Under the pieces are notes generated by a model. The model did no database searches and was not told where the DNA came from. It saw nothing but the letters and a program-made list of their open reading frames with translations. This document shows, piece after piece, positions 26,652 through 36,604 of a stretch of 64,000 nucleotides of DNA. Origin of the DNA: Novosphingobium guangzhouense (GTDB taxonomy: Bacteria; Pseudomonadota; Alphaproteobacteria; Sphingomonadales; Sphingomonadaceae); assembly GCF_002896965.1 (NCBI RefSeq), contig NZ_LYMM01000029.1, positions 124,001 through 188,000 on the forward strand, written 5' to 3'. Position 1 is the first letter of the stretch. Each line of letters begins with the position of its first letter. The translations under genes were made by a program, and so were the position numbers.

Positions 26652-27740
26652 TTTCTTCGCGGACGCACCCTCATCAAGCATCGCCCGAGCGACGTGGAGG
26701 AACGCCGCCGTATCGGTCTGCGCGGAAGGGATCGCCTTGCGGAAGGTCGCGAAGCCGTGGATCAGTCCGCGCCCTTCGTAATAGGCAGTCGGCACCCCGG
26801 CCTCCACCAGCTTCGCCGCATAGGCACGGCCCTGATCGCGCAAGGGATCGAGGCCCGCCGTCACCAGCACTGTCGGCGGCAGGCCCGCCAGATCACCCAG
26901 GATCGGCGACGCGCGCGGGCTCTTCGGATCGGCCGCATAGTGTTCGGTGAAGCTCGCCATGCTCTTTTCGTCGAGCATGTAGCCTTCCGCGAACAGTTTC
27001 GATGAGGGGTAGAGCTTGCCGAAATCGGTCGCAGGATAGATCGGGATCTGCATCATCACCGGCACCGCCGCCGGCTTGTCACGCAGGGCCGCCGCGGTGA
27101 TCAGCGCAAGATTGCCGCCTGCACTGTCGCCGCTGAGGACCAGCCCGGTGAAGGTGCGCCCCAGCGCCTTGCCGTTCGCCGCCACCCAGCGCGCCGCCGC
27201 TTCGCCATCGTCAGGCGCAGCGGGCCAGGGGTTCTCGGGAGCAAGGCGGTATTCGACCGAAACCACCGGCAGGTCCAGTTGCCGCGCGATCTCCGCGGCC
27301 AGACCGGCATGGGTATCGATGCTGCCCAGCACGTAGCCGCCGCCGTGGAAGAACACCACGACCGGGCCGGGCCCGCGATCGGGCCGGGGGTCGAACAGAC
27401 GCAGCGCCATGGGACCGCCGGGTCCGGGCATCGTCACGTCCTTCGTCGTCACATTGCCGATGGGAAGATCCTGCTGCGCCATCGCCGCGAGCGCGGTGGG
27501 CGGCAGCTTGTGGATCTGCATCAAAAGTTCGCGCGTGAAAGGCGGGTTCGGCTTCGCGTAATACCCCTTGAGGTACGCCGCGACCTCCGGGCGGACGTAG
27601 GGTTCGGCGCTTGCCTCCTGCGCTGCCGGGGCCTCCTGCGCTGCCGGGGCCGCCTGCCCCGAGGCGACCGAGCCCGTCACCAGCGTCAGCATCGCGACGC
27701 CGCAGCCCATCAGGCCGCGCATACCTGCCATTCTCTTCAT
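26649..27740 (-). CDS. Secreted alpha/beta hydrolase (hormone-sensitive-lipase type esterase)
   Basis: A 363-residue esterase. An N-terminal signal peptide (MKRMAGMRGLMGCGVAML...) is followed by an Ala/Gln/Glu-rich linker with short repeats. Catalytic features: HGGG oxyanion motif, nucleophile GDSAGG, Asp in TAGLDPLRDQ, His in GLIHGF. It is probably periplasmic, hydrolysing an ester or lactone that feeds the catabolic genes. ATG at 27740 with AGGAGGGG upstream. The stop lies inside the MarR operator. Confidence 0.9.
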   Translation of the reverse strand: MKRMAGMRGLMGCGVAMLTLVTGSVASGQAAPAAQEAPAAQEASAEPYVRPEVAAYLKGYYAKPNPPFTRELLMQIHKLPPTALAAMAQQDLPIGNVTTKDVTMPGPGGPMALRLFDPRPDRGPGPVVVFFHGGGYVLGSIDTHAGLAAEIARQLDLPVVSVEYRLAPENPWPAAPDDGEAAARWVAANGKALGRTFTGLVLSGDSAGGNLALITAAALRDKPAAVPVMMQIPIYPATDFGKLYPSSKLFAEGYMLDEKSMASFTEHYAADPKSPRASPILGDLAGLPPTVLVTAGLDPLRDQGRAYAAKLVEAGVPTAYYEGRGLIHGFATFRKAIPSAQTDTAAFLHVARAMLDEGASAKK

Positions 27741-27795
27741 CGACTTCCCCTCCTGTTCGGCCGGCCGCGTTATGGCGATCCGGCCCCGGCGGGGG

Positions 27796-30324
27796 TCAGT
27801 ATACCCCGCCCTGCTGCTCCGCAAAGTTGCCCATGTCACCCGCCGCAGCCGCCGCGCTTGCATCGCGGGCATCGCGCGCGTTGCGGATCGAGGCGACCAG
27901 CGCATCGCGGCGACGGGTGAATTCATCCTCCGCCGTGTACTGGCGCGGTTCGGTGTCCGGCTTGAACGCTTCCCAGATTACTGCGGCTTTCGGCTCATCC
28001 CCAGGCTCCACGCCCATGACGCGCTTGCCGGTGACGCGGTCGATGCGGACCATGCGGATACCCTGCGGCGCAACGAAAGGCTGATGCGACCAGCGCCCCG
28101 GCGTCGCCAGCACCACGTCCTTGAATATCGGCGCGGCGATACGGCCGCCTTGCGCATAACCACCCAGCGAGCGCGGCGTGTCATATCCGATATAGACGCC
28201 GCCCACGTAGTCCTGGTTGCCGCCCATGAACCACACGTCGGTCGGGCCGTTGGTGGTGCCGGTCTTGCCGAACATCGGCAGCTTGAGGTCGCGCAGACGC
28301 TCTGCAGTGCCGCGCGTGACGACGCCTTCGAGCATGTGCACGGTCTGGTAGGCCGTCGGCGCATCGATCACCTGCTTGCCCACGCGCTGGATGCGCGGCA
28401 TCGGCTTGCCGTCCCACTGGGCCATGTTGCAGCCGTTGCAGGTGCCCTTGTCGGCACGCCAGATCACCTTGCCGTTGCGGTCCTGCACATAGTCGATCAC
28501 CGAGCCGGAGAACTGCACGCCATTGTTGGCCAGCGCCGCATAGGCGTTGATCATGCGCGCCACGGTGGTTTCGCCCGCGCCAAGCGCGAACGACAGGTAC
28601 TTCTGATAATCGCCGATGCCCATGTTGTGGAACGTGCGCGTCACCTTGCCCATCCCGACATCGTTGGCGATGCGCACGGTCATCAGGTTGCGCGACTGTT
28701 CAAGGCCCCAGCGCATGGTGTGGCTGCCCGAACCGCCCGCGCCGCCGAAGTTGCGGAAGCACTTGTTGCCAAGCCCCGCCCCCTGGAACACGCAGAACGT
28801 GCCGTCGAGCACCTGCGTCGCGGGGGTCATGCCGTTCTGCAGCGCGGTGGCGTAGACGAAAGGCTTGATGGTGGAGCCCGGCTGGCGTTCTGCCTGGACC
28901 GCGCGGTTGAAGCTGTCGATGCCGGAATCGAAGCCGCCCTGCATGGCAACGACGCGGCCAGACCCCGGCTGCTCGATGATCATGCCGCCCGATACCTCGG
29001 GAATGCCGCGCAGCGCCCAGGTGCTGGTGCCGACCGGCTGAGCCGCGACAAGATCGCCGACTTTCGCCTTTTCGGAAACGCCCGTCAGGGTAAAGACATT
29101 GCCGTCCGAGAAGCCGATGCGCCCCGTAGTGCCCGACTTGTCAAGGATCACGCCGACGCGCCAGTCCTTGTAGTCGATCGTCTTGTTGGCGACGACAAGC
29201 TGGCTCTGCCAGTTCTCAAGGTCGTTGAGATGCGCGATCGGGTGCACGAAACCGCGATTGCCGTGGTACTGCAGCAGCCCCTTGCGCAGCGCATCGCGCA
29301 CCGCAACCTGCATCGCCGGATCAAGCGAAGTGCGCACCCACAGACCGCCCGCATAGACGCTGTTCGGACCGTCTTCCGCCTTTTCGCCGTACCTTCCGAT
29401 CAGGCGGCGGCGGACTTCTTCAAGGAAGTAACCGTTGGACGGCTCATACTTGCTGGTGCGCTGGGTGACGAGGCCGAGCGGTTCGGCCTTGGCGGCTGCG
29501 GCGGCCTGAGGCGTGGCCCAGCCGTTGCGCACCATCTGGTCGAGCACCCAGTTGCGACGTTCGATCGCGCGTTCCTCGTTCTTCTTGCGGCCGTAGACTT
29601 CCGGCGCGCGCGGCAGGATCGCAAGAAAAGCCGCCTGACTGAGCGTCAGGTCTTCAACGTCCTTGTCGAAATAGGCGCGCGACGCGGCCTGCACGCCGAA
29701 CGAGCGGCGGCCAAGCGGGATCTCGTTGAGGTAGAGTTCAAGGATCTGCTGCTTGGTCAGCACGCCTTCGATGCGGCGGGCTACGATCATTTCCTTGAGC
29801 TTGCGCGTCACGGAATATTCGTCACCGATCAGGATGTTCTTGGCCACCTGCTGCGTGATCGTGGAACCGCCCTTGGCGCGCTGGCCCGAGCCGTACTTGG
29901 TGACATAGTCCACCACCGCGCCGGCAAGGCCGCCGATATCGACGCCGCCATGCGTCCAGAACGTGCGATCCTCCGCCGAGAGGAAGGCGTTGACCAGCGG
30001 CCGGGGGAAATCGACGAAACGCAGCTGAACGCGCCGCTCGCGGGCGTAGGAATAGACGATCTCGCCGTCGGCCCCGCGCACCATGGTCGGCAGCGGCGGC
30101 TGATATTCCAGCAGCTTGTTGGCATCGGGCAGATCGTGGGCAAGGAAAACCCAGAAAGCGGCAATGCCGGCGAACCCGGCCACGCACAGATAGCCGAAAC
30201 GGCGCAGCCACTTGCGTTCGCGCCAGGCCTTTCCAAACGCTGCGAACCGGCCTGCACCCTTGCGGCGAATGCGGTAGGTCGCGTCTTCGGACGGCTGTTC
30301 GCCGGGATCAATCGCATCGGTCAT
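27796..30324 (-). CDS. mrcA: Penicillin-binding protein 1A (bifunctional glycosyltransferase/transpeptidase)
   Basis: An 842-residue class A PBP that polymerises and cross-links peptidoglycan. A basic cytoplasmic N-terminus and one membrane helix (about 43-63) are followed by the family-51 transglycosylase with EDRTFWTHGG and GGSTITQQVAKN. The transpeptidase has the Ser-x-x-Lys box in RQPGSTIKPF, SxN-type motif and GKTGTTNGPTD. The gene follows the amidase on the minus strand, matching the alphaproteobacterial rne/amidase/PBP1A arrangement. Length is typical. Confidence 0.96.
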   Translation of the reverse strand: MTDAIDPGEQPSEDATYRIRRKGAGRFAAFGKAWRERKWLRRFGYLCVAGFAGIAAFWVFLAHDLPDANKLLEYQPPLPTMVRGADGEIVYSYARERRVQLRFVDFPRPLVNAFLSAEDRTFWTHGGVDIGGLAGAVVDYVTKYGSGQRAKGGSTITQQVAKNILIGDEYSVTRKLKEMIVARRIEGVLTKQQILELYLNEIPLGRRSFGVQAASRAYFDKDVEDLTLSQAAFLAILPRAPEVYGRKKNEERAIERRNWVLDQMVRNGWATPQAAAAAKAEPLGLVTQRTSKYEPSNGYFLEEVRRRLIGRYGEKAEDGPNSVYAGGLWVRTSLDPAMQVAVRDALRKGLLQYHGNRGFVHPIAHLNDLENWQSQLVVANKTIDYKDWRVGVILDKSGTTGRIGFSDGNVFTLTGVSEKAKVGDLVAAQPVGTSTWALRGIPEVSGGMIIEQPGSGRVVAMQGGFDSGIDSFNRAVQAERQPGSTIKPFVYATALQNGMTPATQVLDGTFCVFQGAGLGNKCFRNFGGAGGSGSHTMRWGLEQSRNLMTVRIANDVGMGKVTRTFHNMGIGDYQKYLSFALGAGETTVARMINAYAALANNGVQFSGSVIDYVQDRNGKVIWRADKGTCNGCNMAQWDGKPMPRIQRVGKQVIDAPTAYQTVHMLEGVVTRGTAERLRDLKLPMFGKTGTTNGPTDVWFMGGNQDYVGGVYIGYDTPRSLGGYAQGGRIAAPIFKDVVLATPGRWSHQPFVAPQGIRMVRIDRVTGKRVMGVEPGDEPKAAVIWEAFKPDTEPRQYTAEDEFTRRRDALVASIRNARDARDASAAAAAGDMGNFAEQQGGVY

Positions 30325-30388
30325 TGCGTGCGCCCTCTAGCACGGCGTTTTGCCGCAAGGCCAGACGGCTTGCGACATGAGCTTGCGA

Positions 30389-31258
30389 TCAGGCACCCGC
30401 GTTCCTCGCGAAATAGGCCCGGATCGCCTTGGCGCCTGCCTCTGCCAGCACCGCCTGCCCCTGCCTGGAACCCAGCGTCTTCGCATCGTCCACGTTGTTG
30501 ATATAGCCGGTCTCGAACAGGATCGAGGGAATGTCCGGCGCCTTCAGAACCGCCAGCGCCGCCGTTTCCGGCCGGTCGCGGTGCATGCCCACGCCTGCAT
30601 CGCCAAGTTCGCGCAGCAGCAGCGTGGCCGCCTGGGTCGAGCGCGATTGCGCCCGGCGCTGCGAAAGGTCGAGCAGGATCGCCCCCACTTCGGCGCTTGT
30701 CCGCGACAGCCTGATGCCGTTGACGCGATCGGCGCCGTTCTCGCGCTCGGCAAAGCGTTCGGCCGCTTGGCTCGATCCTTTTTCCGAAAGAACATAGACA
30801 CTTGCCCCGCGCGCCGAATCAGCTTCGGCACTGTCGGCGTGGATCGAGACGAAGAGGTCCGCGTTCAGCCGCCGGGCAATGTCAGGCCGATCGCCAAGGG
30901 CGATGAAGCGGTCGGTGTCGCGGGTCAGGGCCACCCGCAGCCCGCCGCCCGCCAGCAGCTTGTCCCGCAGCAACAGCGCGATCTGGAGAGCGACGGCCTT
31001 TTCCTTCAGCGCCCCGGCCCCCGCACCGGGATCGAAGCCGCCATGGCCCACATCGATCACCACCAGCGGACGGCTTGCATCGGGCGGGCCGTCCACGCGC
31101 GGCAGGTCTATGGGCGTGTTCGCGCCGGGCAGGTCGAAGCGGATGACATAGTCGTAAGCCCCCGCGCGGGTCGGCCACGCGCCGCTCAGCACGAATGCGG
31201 CGACAAGCACCGCCAGCGGAGCGAAGAAAACAAGGATCAGCTGCAAGGTGCGCGACAT
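30389..31258 (-). CDS. N-acetylmuramoyl-L-alanine amidase
   Basis: Zinc amidase of the Amidase_3 type, 289 residues, cleaving the muramic acid-peptide bond during cell separation. An N-terminal membrane anchor or signal (LQLILVFFAPLAVLVAAFVL) precedes the catalytic domain: VIDVGHGGFDPG, a zinc glutamate in KEKAVAL, SIHADS and the catalytic glutamate in LFETGYINN. ATG at 31258 is chosen over upstream TTG/GTG codons. It is divergent from rne and likely co-transcribed with PBP1A. Confidence 0.92.
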   Translation of the reverse strand: MSRTLQLILVFFAPLAVLVAAFVLSGAWPTRAGAYDYVIRFDLPGANTPIDLPRVDGPPDASRPLVVIDVGHGGFDPGAGAGALKEKAVALQIALLLRDKLLAGGGLRVALTRDTDRFIALGDRPDIARRLNADLFVSIHADSAEADSARGASVYVLSEKGSSQAAERFAERENGADRVNGIRLSRTSAEVGAILLDLSQRRAQSRSTQAATLLLRELGDAGVGMHRDRPETAALAVLKAPDIPSILFETGYINNVDDAKTLGSRQGQAVLAEAGAKAIRAYFARNAGA

Positions 31259-31891
31259 TTCCACCAAGGACTAAGCGCCCTTTCCCCGGCGGGCAATCCT
31301 GCCCCACCGCGCTTTCCCACAGGCTGATCAGCGATAATGGAGCTGCTTGGGAACCGCCAAATTCCAGCAGTCCAAGCAACTTGCCGTCTTGCGTCATGAA
31401 TGCTAGGCCAGCAGAACCGAGGTGAGGAATGCGCGTCGGTCCTCGCAATCCGGCAATCCCATACCCATATGGCGCCGGACGGGACCGGCAGAGCCAGACG
31501 CAAGCCTCGGCCCAGGGAGCCGGAAATAATCCTTTTTCCGGAGAGCCTCACAGGTTGAAGCGAGCCATGAGAAGCCAGTTGCCGCCTTGCCATTCGACGC
31601 CCGAAAGGGCGCGGGCGGCGTGGTCGCAACTTTCCGCGCGTGCCTATGCGCCGCGCGTGTCTTCGCTCGCAGACACATCTGCTGCCACATATTCTATTGG
31701 GGCAGCCATTACTTTCGCCGCGCATGGAGCGCTGGATTGCTCCACCATTGCGCCAAATCTCGCCCCCTCCGCATGGAACGCCGCCGGAAATGGCCGCGTC
31801 GTGATGCCGAGGGGCGCATCCGCCTACAGTGAAAATACGCGCATCCGCCTGGCTGATCCGGCCGGGCGTCGACGCGCATGGAGACTATCAA
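31259..31891. other. 633-base divergent intergenic region, probable long rne leader
   Basis: No coding sequence is convincing here. It separates the amidase (minus) and RNase E (plus) starts. A hairpin is visible at 31520-31541 (CCGGAAA pairs with TTTCCGG, 8-base loop). RNase E genes commonly have long 5' leaders through which the enzyme cleaves its own mRNA; I infer this for the plus-strand part. The only ribosome-site-like sequence is GGAG at 31880-31883 before the rne ATG. Confidence 0.5.
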
Positions 31892-34582
31892 ATGGCAACG
31901 CGCATGCTGATCGATGCGCGCCACCCGGAAGAAACGCGGGTGGCGGTCGTCAAGGGAAACCGCATTGAAGAGTTCGACTTCGAGTCGACCGAACGCAAGC
32001 AGATCAAGGGTAACATCTACCTCGCCAAGGTAACGCGCGTGGAGCCTTCGCTCCAGGCCGCGTTCGTGGACTTTGGCGGCAACCGCCACGGCTTCCTCGC
32101 CTTCAGCGAAATTCACCCTGACTACTACCAGATCCCCAAGGAGGACCGCGAGGCCCTGCTGGCGGAAGAAGCCGCCCATGCCGAGGAAGAAGCCGCCCTG
32201 CGCGCTTCGGAAGGCGACGATGAAGACGAGGACGGCGACGATTTCAACGATGACGGCGGCCTGACCGAAGTCGATACGTCCGAGAAGGACCATGTCGCCA
32301 CGATCGAGGACGGTTCCGTCGAGAACCCGTTCCACACCGACGAGGAAGGCGAAGCCGGCGACGAAGAGTCGGAAGGCAATAGCCGTCGCGGCCGTGGCCG
32401 TCGCCGTCAGGGCAGGCCCTCGGGCCGCTCCAAGGAAGCCGACGACCTGCGCGCCAAGCGCATGGCGCTGCGCCGCCGCTACAAGATCCAGGACGTCATC
32501 CAGCGCCGCCAGGTGCTGCTGGTCCAGGTCGTCAAGGAAGAGCGCGGCAACAAGGGTGCGGCTCTTACCACTTACCTCAGCCTCGCGGGCCGCTACTGCG
32601 TGCTCATGCCGAATTCGAGCCACGGCGGCGGCATCAGCCGCAAGATCAGCTCGGCTTCGGACCGCAAGCGCCTGAAGTCGATCATCGCCGAAATGGACCT
32701 GCCGCGTTCGATGGGCTGCATCGTGCGCACTGCCGGCCTCCAGCGCACCAAGACCGAGATCAAGCGCGACTTCGACTACCTCGCCCGCCTCTGGGACGAA
32801 CTGCGCGAACAGACGATGCGCTCGGCCGCGCCTGCGCTGATCCATTCGGACAGCGACCTCATCAAGCGCGCCATCCGCGACATCTACAACCGCGACATCG
32901 AAGAAGTGATCGTCGAGGGTGAAGAAGGCTACCGCGCGGCCAAGGACTTCATGAAGCTCCTGATGCCCAGCCACGGTCGCAAGGTTAAGCCTTACGCCGA
33001 TCCGGTTCCGCTGTTCCAGCGCTTCGGCGCCGAAGACCAGCTGACCGCGATGTACGACCCCGTCGTGCAGCTGCGTTCGGGCGGCTACATCGTCATCAAC
33101 CCGACCGAAGCGCTGGTGTCGATCGACATCAACTCGGGCCGCGCCACCAAGGAGCACGGGATCGAGCAGACGGCGGTTGCCACCAACCTTGAAGCCGCTG
33201 CCGAAATCGCCCGCCAGCTGCGCCTGCGCGACATGGCCGGCCTCGTCGTGATCGACTTCATCGACATGGAGTACGGCTCCAACGTCCGCAAGGTCGAGAA
33301 GGCGATGAAGGAAGCGCTCAAGAACGACCGCGCCCGCATCCAGGTTGGCCGCATCTCCAGCTTCGGCCTGATGGAAATGAGCCGCCAGCGCCTGCGTACC
33401 GGCGTTCTGGAAGCGACCACGCGTTCGTGCCCGCACTGCGACGGCACCGGCCTTGTCCGCACCGCCAGCTCCGCCGGCCTTTCGGCGCTGCGCCTGATCG
33501 AAGACGAAGCGGCCAAGGGCAAGGGCGTGGTCGTGTCGCTGTTCGCCTCCACCGAGGCGGCCGTGTACATGCTCAACGCCAAGCGCACCGACCTTGCCGA
33601 CATCGAGGAACGCTACGGCGTCACCGTCGAAGTCATCCCCGAAGGTGAGAACGAAGGCGCCAAGATGCGCGTCATGTCGTCCGGCCCGCGCAACGAATTC
33701 GTGCCCCGCTTCGACCCCATCGCCGAAGACGTCGAGGACGACTTCGTCGAGGACGAGTACGAGGACGAAGAGCTGGAAGCCGAAGAGGCCGCTGAGCGCG
33801 CCGAAGCGTCCGAAGACGGCGAAGGCCGCCGCAGCAAGCGCCGCAAGCGCCGCCGTGGCCGCAACCGCGATCGCCGCGAAGACACGGTCGAGACCGCCGA
33901 GGTCGAAGCCGCTGACGAAGGCGAAGAAGCCGAAGACGCCGAGGATGGCGACGCTGCCGCAACCGAAGGCGTAGCCGCCGAGGGTGACGAAACGAACGCG
34001 CCCAAGAAGCGCCGCCGTCGCGGTGGTCGCCGTCGTCGCGGTCGTCGCGGTGAAGGTGAAAACGGCGTCGAAGGTGCCGAGGGCGATGATGCCGTGATCG
34101 GCGCCGAAGGCCTCGAACTGGCAGCCGAAGAAGCCGCTCTCCCGGTGGCCGACGGTGGCATCAGCGCCGAGCCGATCGTCCCCGCCGAGCCGGAAACGGT
34201 CGCCGAGGAAGCACCGGCAAAGCCCAAGCGCACCCGTCGCAAGAAGGCGGATGTCGCGGCAGAAGCGGCTCCGGCTCCGGCTCCGGCTCCCGAGCCTGTC
34301 GCTGAGGAAGCGCCCGCTCCGGAAGCTGCGGCAAAGCCCAAGCGCACCCGTCGCAAGAAGGCGGACATCGAGGCGGAAGCTGCTGCCGCTCCGGCGCCCG
34401 AACCGGCCGCGGAAGAAGCGCCCGCAAAGCCCAAGCGCACCCGTCGCAAGAAGGCGGACGTCGAGGCAGAAGCTGCTCCGGCTCCGGCTCCGGCTCCTGA
34501 ACCGGTCGCTGAAGCCGCTCCGGCCGAAGACGCCGCCCCGGCTCCGCGCCGTGGCTGGTGGCAGCGCACTTTCGGCGAATAA
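31892..34582 (+). CDS. rne: Ribonuclease E/G
   Basis: Endoribonuclease of 896 residues, centre of mRNA decay. The S1 domain is split by a long acidic insert and an Arg-rich patch (about residues 85-185). The catalytic part has VSIDINSGR with the metal-binding aspartates and the zinc link SCPHCDGTG. The C-terminal 270 residues are low complexity: acidic blocks, Arg-rich blocks, then three copies of KPKRTRRKKAD separated by Ala/Pro/Glu linkers. The last residues RRGWWQRTFGE match the GWW microdomain that binds PNPase in Caulobacter RNase E. Confidence 0.96.
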   Translation: MATRMLIDARHPEETRVAVVKGNRIEEFDFESTERKQIKGNIYLAKVTRVEPSLQAAFVDFGGNRHGFLAFSEIHPDYYQIPKEDREALLAEEAAHAEEEAALRASEGDDEDEDGDDFNDDGGLTEVDTSEKDHVATIEDGSVENPFHTDEEGEAGDEESEGNSRRGRGRRRQGRPSGRSKEADDLRAKRMALRRRYKIQDVIQRRQVLLVQVVKEERGNKGAALTTYLSLAGRYCVLMPNSSHGGGISRKISSASDRKRLKSIIAEMDLPRSMGCIVRTAGLQRTKTEIKRDFDYLARLWDELREQTMRSAAPALIHSDSDLIKRAIRDIYNRDIEEVIVEGEEGYRAAKDFMKLLMPSHGRKVKPYADPVPLFQRFGAEDQLTAMYDPVVQLRSGGYIVINPTEALVSIDINSGRATKEHGIEQTAVATNLEAAAEIARQLRLRDMAGLVVIDFIDMEYGSNVRKVEKAMKEALKNDRARIQVGRISSFGLMEMSRQRLRTGVLEATTRSCPHCDGTGLVRTASSAGLSALRLIEDEAAKGKGVVVSLFASTEAAVYMLNAKRTDLADIEERYGVTVEVIPEGENEGAKMRVMSSGPRNEFVPRFDPIAEDVEDDFVEDEYEDEELEAEEAAERAEASEDGEGRRSKRRKRRRGRNRDRREDTVETAEVEAADEGEEAEDAEDGDAAATEGVAAEGDETNAPKKRRRRGGRRRRGRRGEGENGVEGAEGDDAVIGAEGLELAAEEAALPVADGGISAEPIVPAEPETVAEEAPAKPKRTRRKKADVAAEAAPAPAPAPEPVAEEAPAPEAAAKPKRTRRKKADIEAEAAAAPAPEPAAEEAPAKPKRTRRKKADVEAEAAPAPAPAPEPVAEAAPAEDAAPAPRRGWWQRTFGE

Positions 34583-34600
34583 TCGCCCAAAGCGCTAAAA

Positions 34601-34654
34601 AAACGCAGGCGCCGCGCGCGATCCCAAGGGGTCACGCGCGGCGTCTTCGCGTTT
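34601..34654. terminator. Terminator-like nested hairpin after rne
   Basis: An outer stem AAACGC (34601-34606) / GCGTTT (34649-34654) encloses a GC stem CGCCGCGCG (34610-34618) / CGCGCGGCG (34635-34643). A run of seven A at 34597-34603 would give a T-run on the minus strand; on the plus strand only three T follow. It is probably the end of the rne transcript. Confidence 0.65.
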
Positions 34655-34844
34655 GGCGCCCACATTACCTTCGCCACCGCCCCCCGTTCCTGAAACCACC
34701 CTGCCCTATGACATGTCGGAGTGGCTGTTCTCCTCTGCCCAAACCTACAGTGCGCCTGCCATAAACAAGCGGCAGTGACGGCGGCAGCAACAAACCCTGC
34801 GCCGATCCTGTCGCAGCCAATCGGCCTGTTGGGAGACGGACTGG

Positions 34845-36497
34845 ATGACACAAGAGGTGACCTGGGATCTTGAGGCGGACGTTGTCGTCCTCGGATCGGG
34901 CGGCGCGGCCATGACGGCGGCAATCGCCGCCCACGATTTCGGCGCAAAGGACGTGGTGATCCTGGAAAAGACCGGCATGGTCGGTGGCACCACCGCAATG
35001 TCAGGCGGCATGCTGTGGATTCCCGGCAACCATCACCAGATCGAAGCGGGCATCACCGAAGACGACGAGGATGTCGTCGCCTACCTCGATTCGCTGGCGC
35101 CCGGTGCGCTCGATCCCGACACACTGATGGCATTCATGGAAACCGGGCCGGAAATGATCCGCTATCTGGCGGACAAGACCCCCGTGCGCTTTCACGCCTA
35201 CGCAGATTTCCCGGACTACCAGCCCTACATGCCCGGCGCGAAGCCGGATGGCGGCCGCTCGCTCGACAATGACGCCTTCTCTTTCGAGCGGCTCGGCAAG
35301 TGGGCAACCCGCGTAAACCCGACCAAGATGGCCTATCCGGTGCGCGGCAGCCTGATGGAAGCGATCAACGGCACGCTTGACGATGCCACCCTGGCGCACC
35401 GCGAATCAGGCGATTATCGCGGACTGGGGCAGGCGCTGGCCGGATCGCTGTTCCTTGCCGTGATCGAACGCGGCATTCCCGTGGAATTCGAAAAGCGCGC
35501 CCGCAAGCTCATCAAGGACGGTGAGCGCGTGATCGGTGTCGTCGCCGAAGACGCCAGTGGCCGCGATTACAGCGTGCGCGCGCGGCGCGGCGTGGTCATA
35601 GCCACGGGCGGCTTCGAATGGAACGAAACGCTGGTGAAGACTTTCCTGCGCGGCCCCCTCACCGGCCCGGTCAGCGTGCCCGAAAACGAAGGCGACGGGT
35701 TGCTGATGGCGATCGAGGCGGGCGCTCAGCTGGGGAACATGCAGCACGCTTTCTGGCAGCAGAGCGTGCTCGAATTCAAACCGCAGCACCGCGACGCCAA
35801 GCCCAACTACCTGCTGGGATCGGACGAGCGCGCGCGCCCCGGCGCAATCCTCGTCAACCGCGCAGGCAAGCGCTTCGTGAACGAGGCGGCCAATTACAAC
35901 GCCATGGGCAAGGCGCTGCACGCTTTCGACGCGGGCACTCACGCCTACGCCAACCTGCCGTACTGGCTGATCATCGACCAGCGCTATCGCAGCAAGTACC
36001 AGACCTTCAACACCCCGCCGGGCGGCCCCGTCCCTTCGTTCATGATCGAGGCCGACACGCTGGAGGAACTGGCGCAAAAGACCGGGATCGACCCGCAGGG
36101 CCTGGCCTCCACGGTCGCGCGTTTCAACGACATGGTGCGCAAGGGCCACGATGACGATTTCAACCGCGGCGACAACACTTACGACAACTTCTATATGTGG
36201 GGCGATGCCGATTTCGATCCCCCATACCGTACCCTGGGGGTGATCGATCAGGGGCCGTTCTTCGCGGTGAAGATGGAGGCCGGCGCGCTCGGCACAGCCG
36301 GTGGTCCGAAGACCAACGCCGATGCGCAAGTGCTCGACTGGAGCGGCAACCCTATCCCCGGCCTCTATGCGGCAGGCAATGTGATGTCTGCCGTGCTGGG
36401 CGAGGCCTATGGCGGTGCGGGCGGGACGCTCGGCCCCGGCATGACCTTCGGTTACATCGCCGGCAAGCATCTGGGCACCCACCTGCCCAATTTCTGA
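34845..36497 (+). CDS. FAD-dependent oxidoreductase, 3-ketosteroid-dehydrogenase-like (third copy)
   Basis: A 550-residue flavoprotein of the same family as those at 7591 and 15307. Seen: DVVVLGSGGAAMTAAIAA at residue 12, MVGGTTAMSGGMLWIPGN, and C-terminal YGGAGGTLGPGMTFGYIAGK. It stands alone between rne and the repeat array, away from the catabolic region. ATG at 34845 with GGGAGA upstream. It may reduce or dehydrogenate an unsaturated cyclic or fatty compound. An N-terminal signal is absent, so it is cytoplasmic. Confidence 0.87.
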   Translation: MTQEVTWDLEADVVVLGSGGAAMTAAIAAHDFGAKDVVILEKTGMVGGTTAMSGGMLWIPGNHHQIEAGITEDDEDVVAYLDSLAPGALDPDTLMAFMETGPEMIRYLADKTPVRFHAYADFPDYQPYMPGAKPDGGRSLDNDAFSFERLGKWATRVNPTKMAYPVRGSLMEAINGTLDDATLAHRESGDYRGLGQALAGSLFLAVIERGIPVEFEKRARKLIKDGERVIGVVAEDASGRDYSVRARRGVVIATGGFEWNETLVKTFLRGPLTGPVSVPENEGDGLLMAIEAGAQLGNMQHAFWQQSVLEFKPQHRDAKPNYLLGSDERARPGAILVNRAGKRFVNEAANYNAMGKALHAFDAGTHAYANLPYWLIIDQRYRSKYQTFNTPPGGPVPSFMIEADTLEELAQKTGIDPQGLASTVARFNDMVRKGHDDDFNRGDNTYDNFYMWGDADFDPPYRTLGVIDQGPFFAVKMEAGALGTAGGPKTNADAQVLDWSGNPIPGLYAAGNVMSAVLGEAYGGAGGTLGPGMTFGYIAGKHLGTHLPNF

Positions 36498-36604
36498 ACC
36501 CGGCTTTCCTACACGGGCATGGGCGGGGTATTTTCCGGCCCATGCACCTTTTTCGTTTTCCTCCCTCGCGAAGACCCGTTCTCCGGCAGGCGGTATTCGG
36601 GCGC

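Noticed and set aside
27772..30501. 909-codon open frame on the plus strand
   Set aside because: Mirror of the PBP1A gene, which has all catalytic motifs in order on the minus strand.
31429..31968. 179-codon plus-strand frame in the rne leader
   Set aside because: Overlaps the rne start in another frame, has no ribosome site or recognisable domain; the composition is like non-coding GC-rich DNA.
31709..33436. 575-codon open frame antisense to rne
   Set aside because: RNase E is intact on the plus strand; the antisense frame has no family features.
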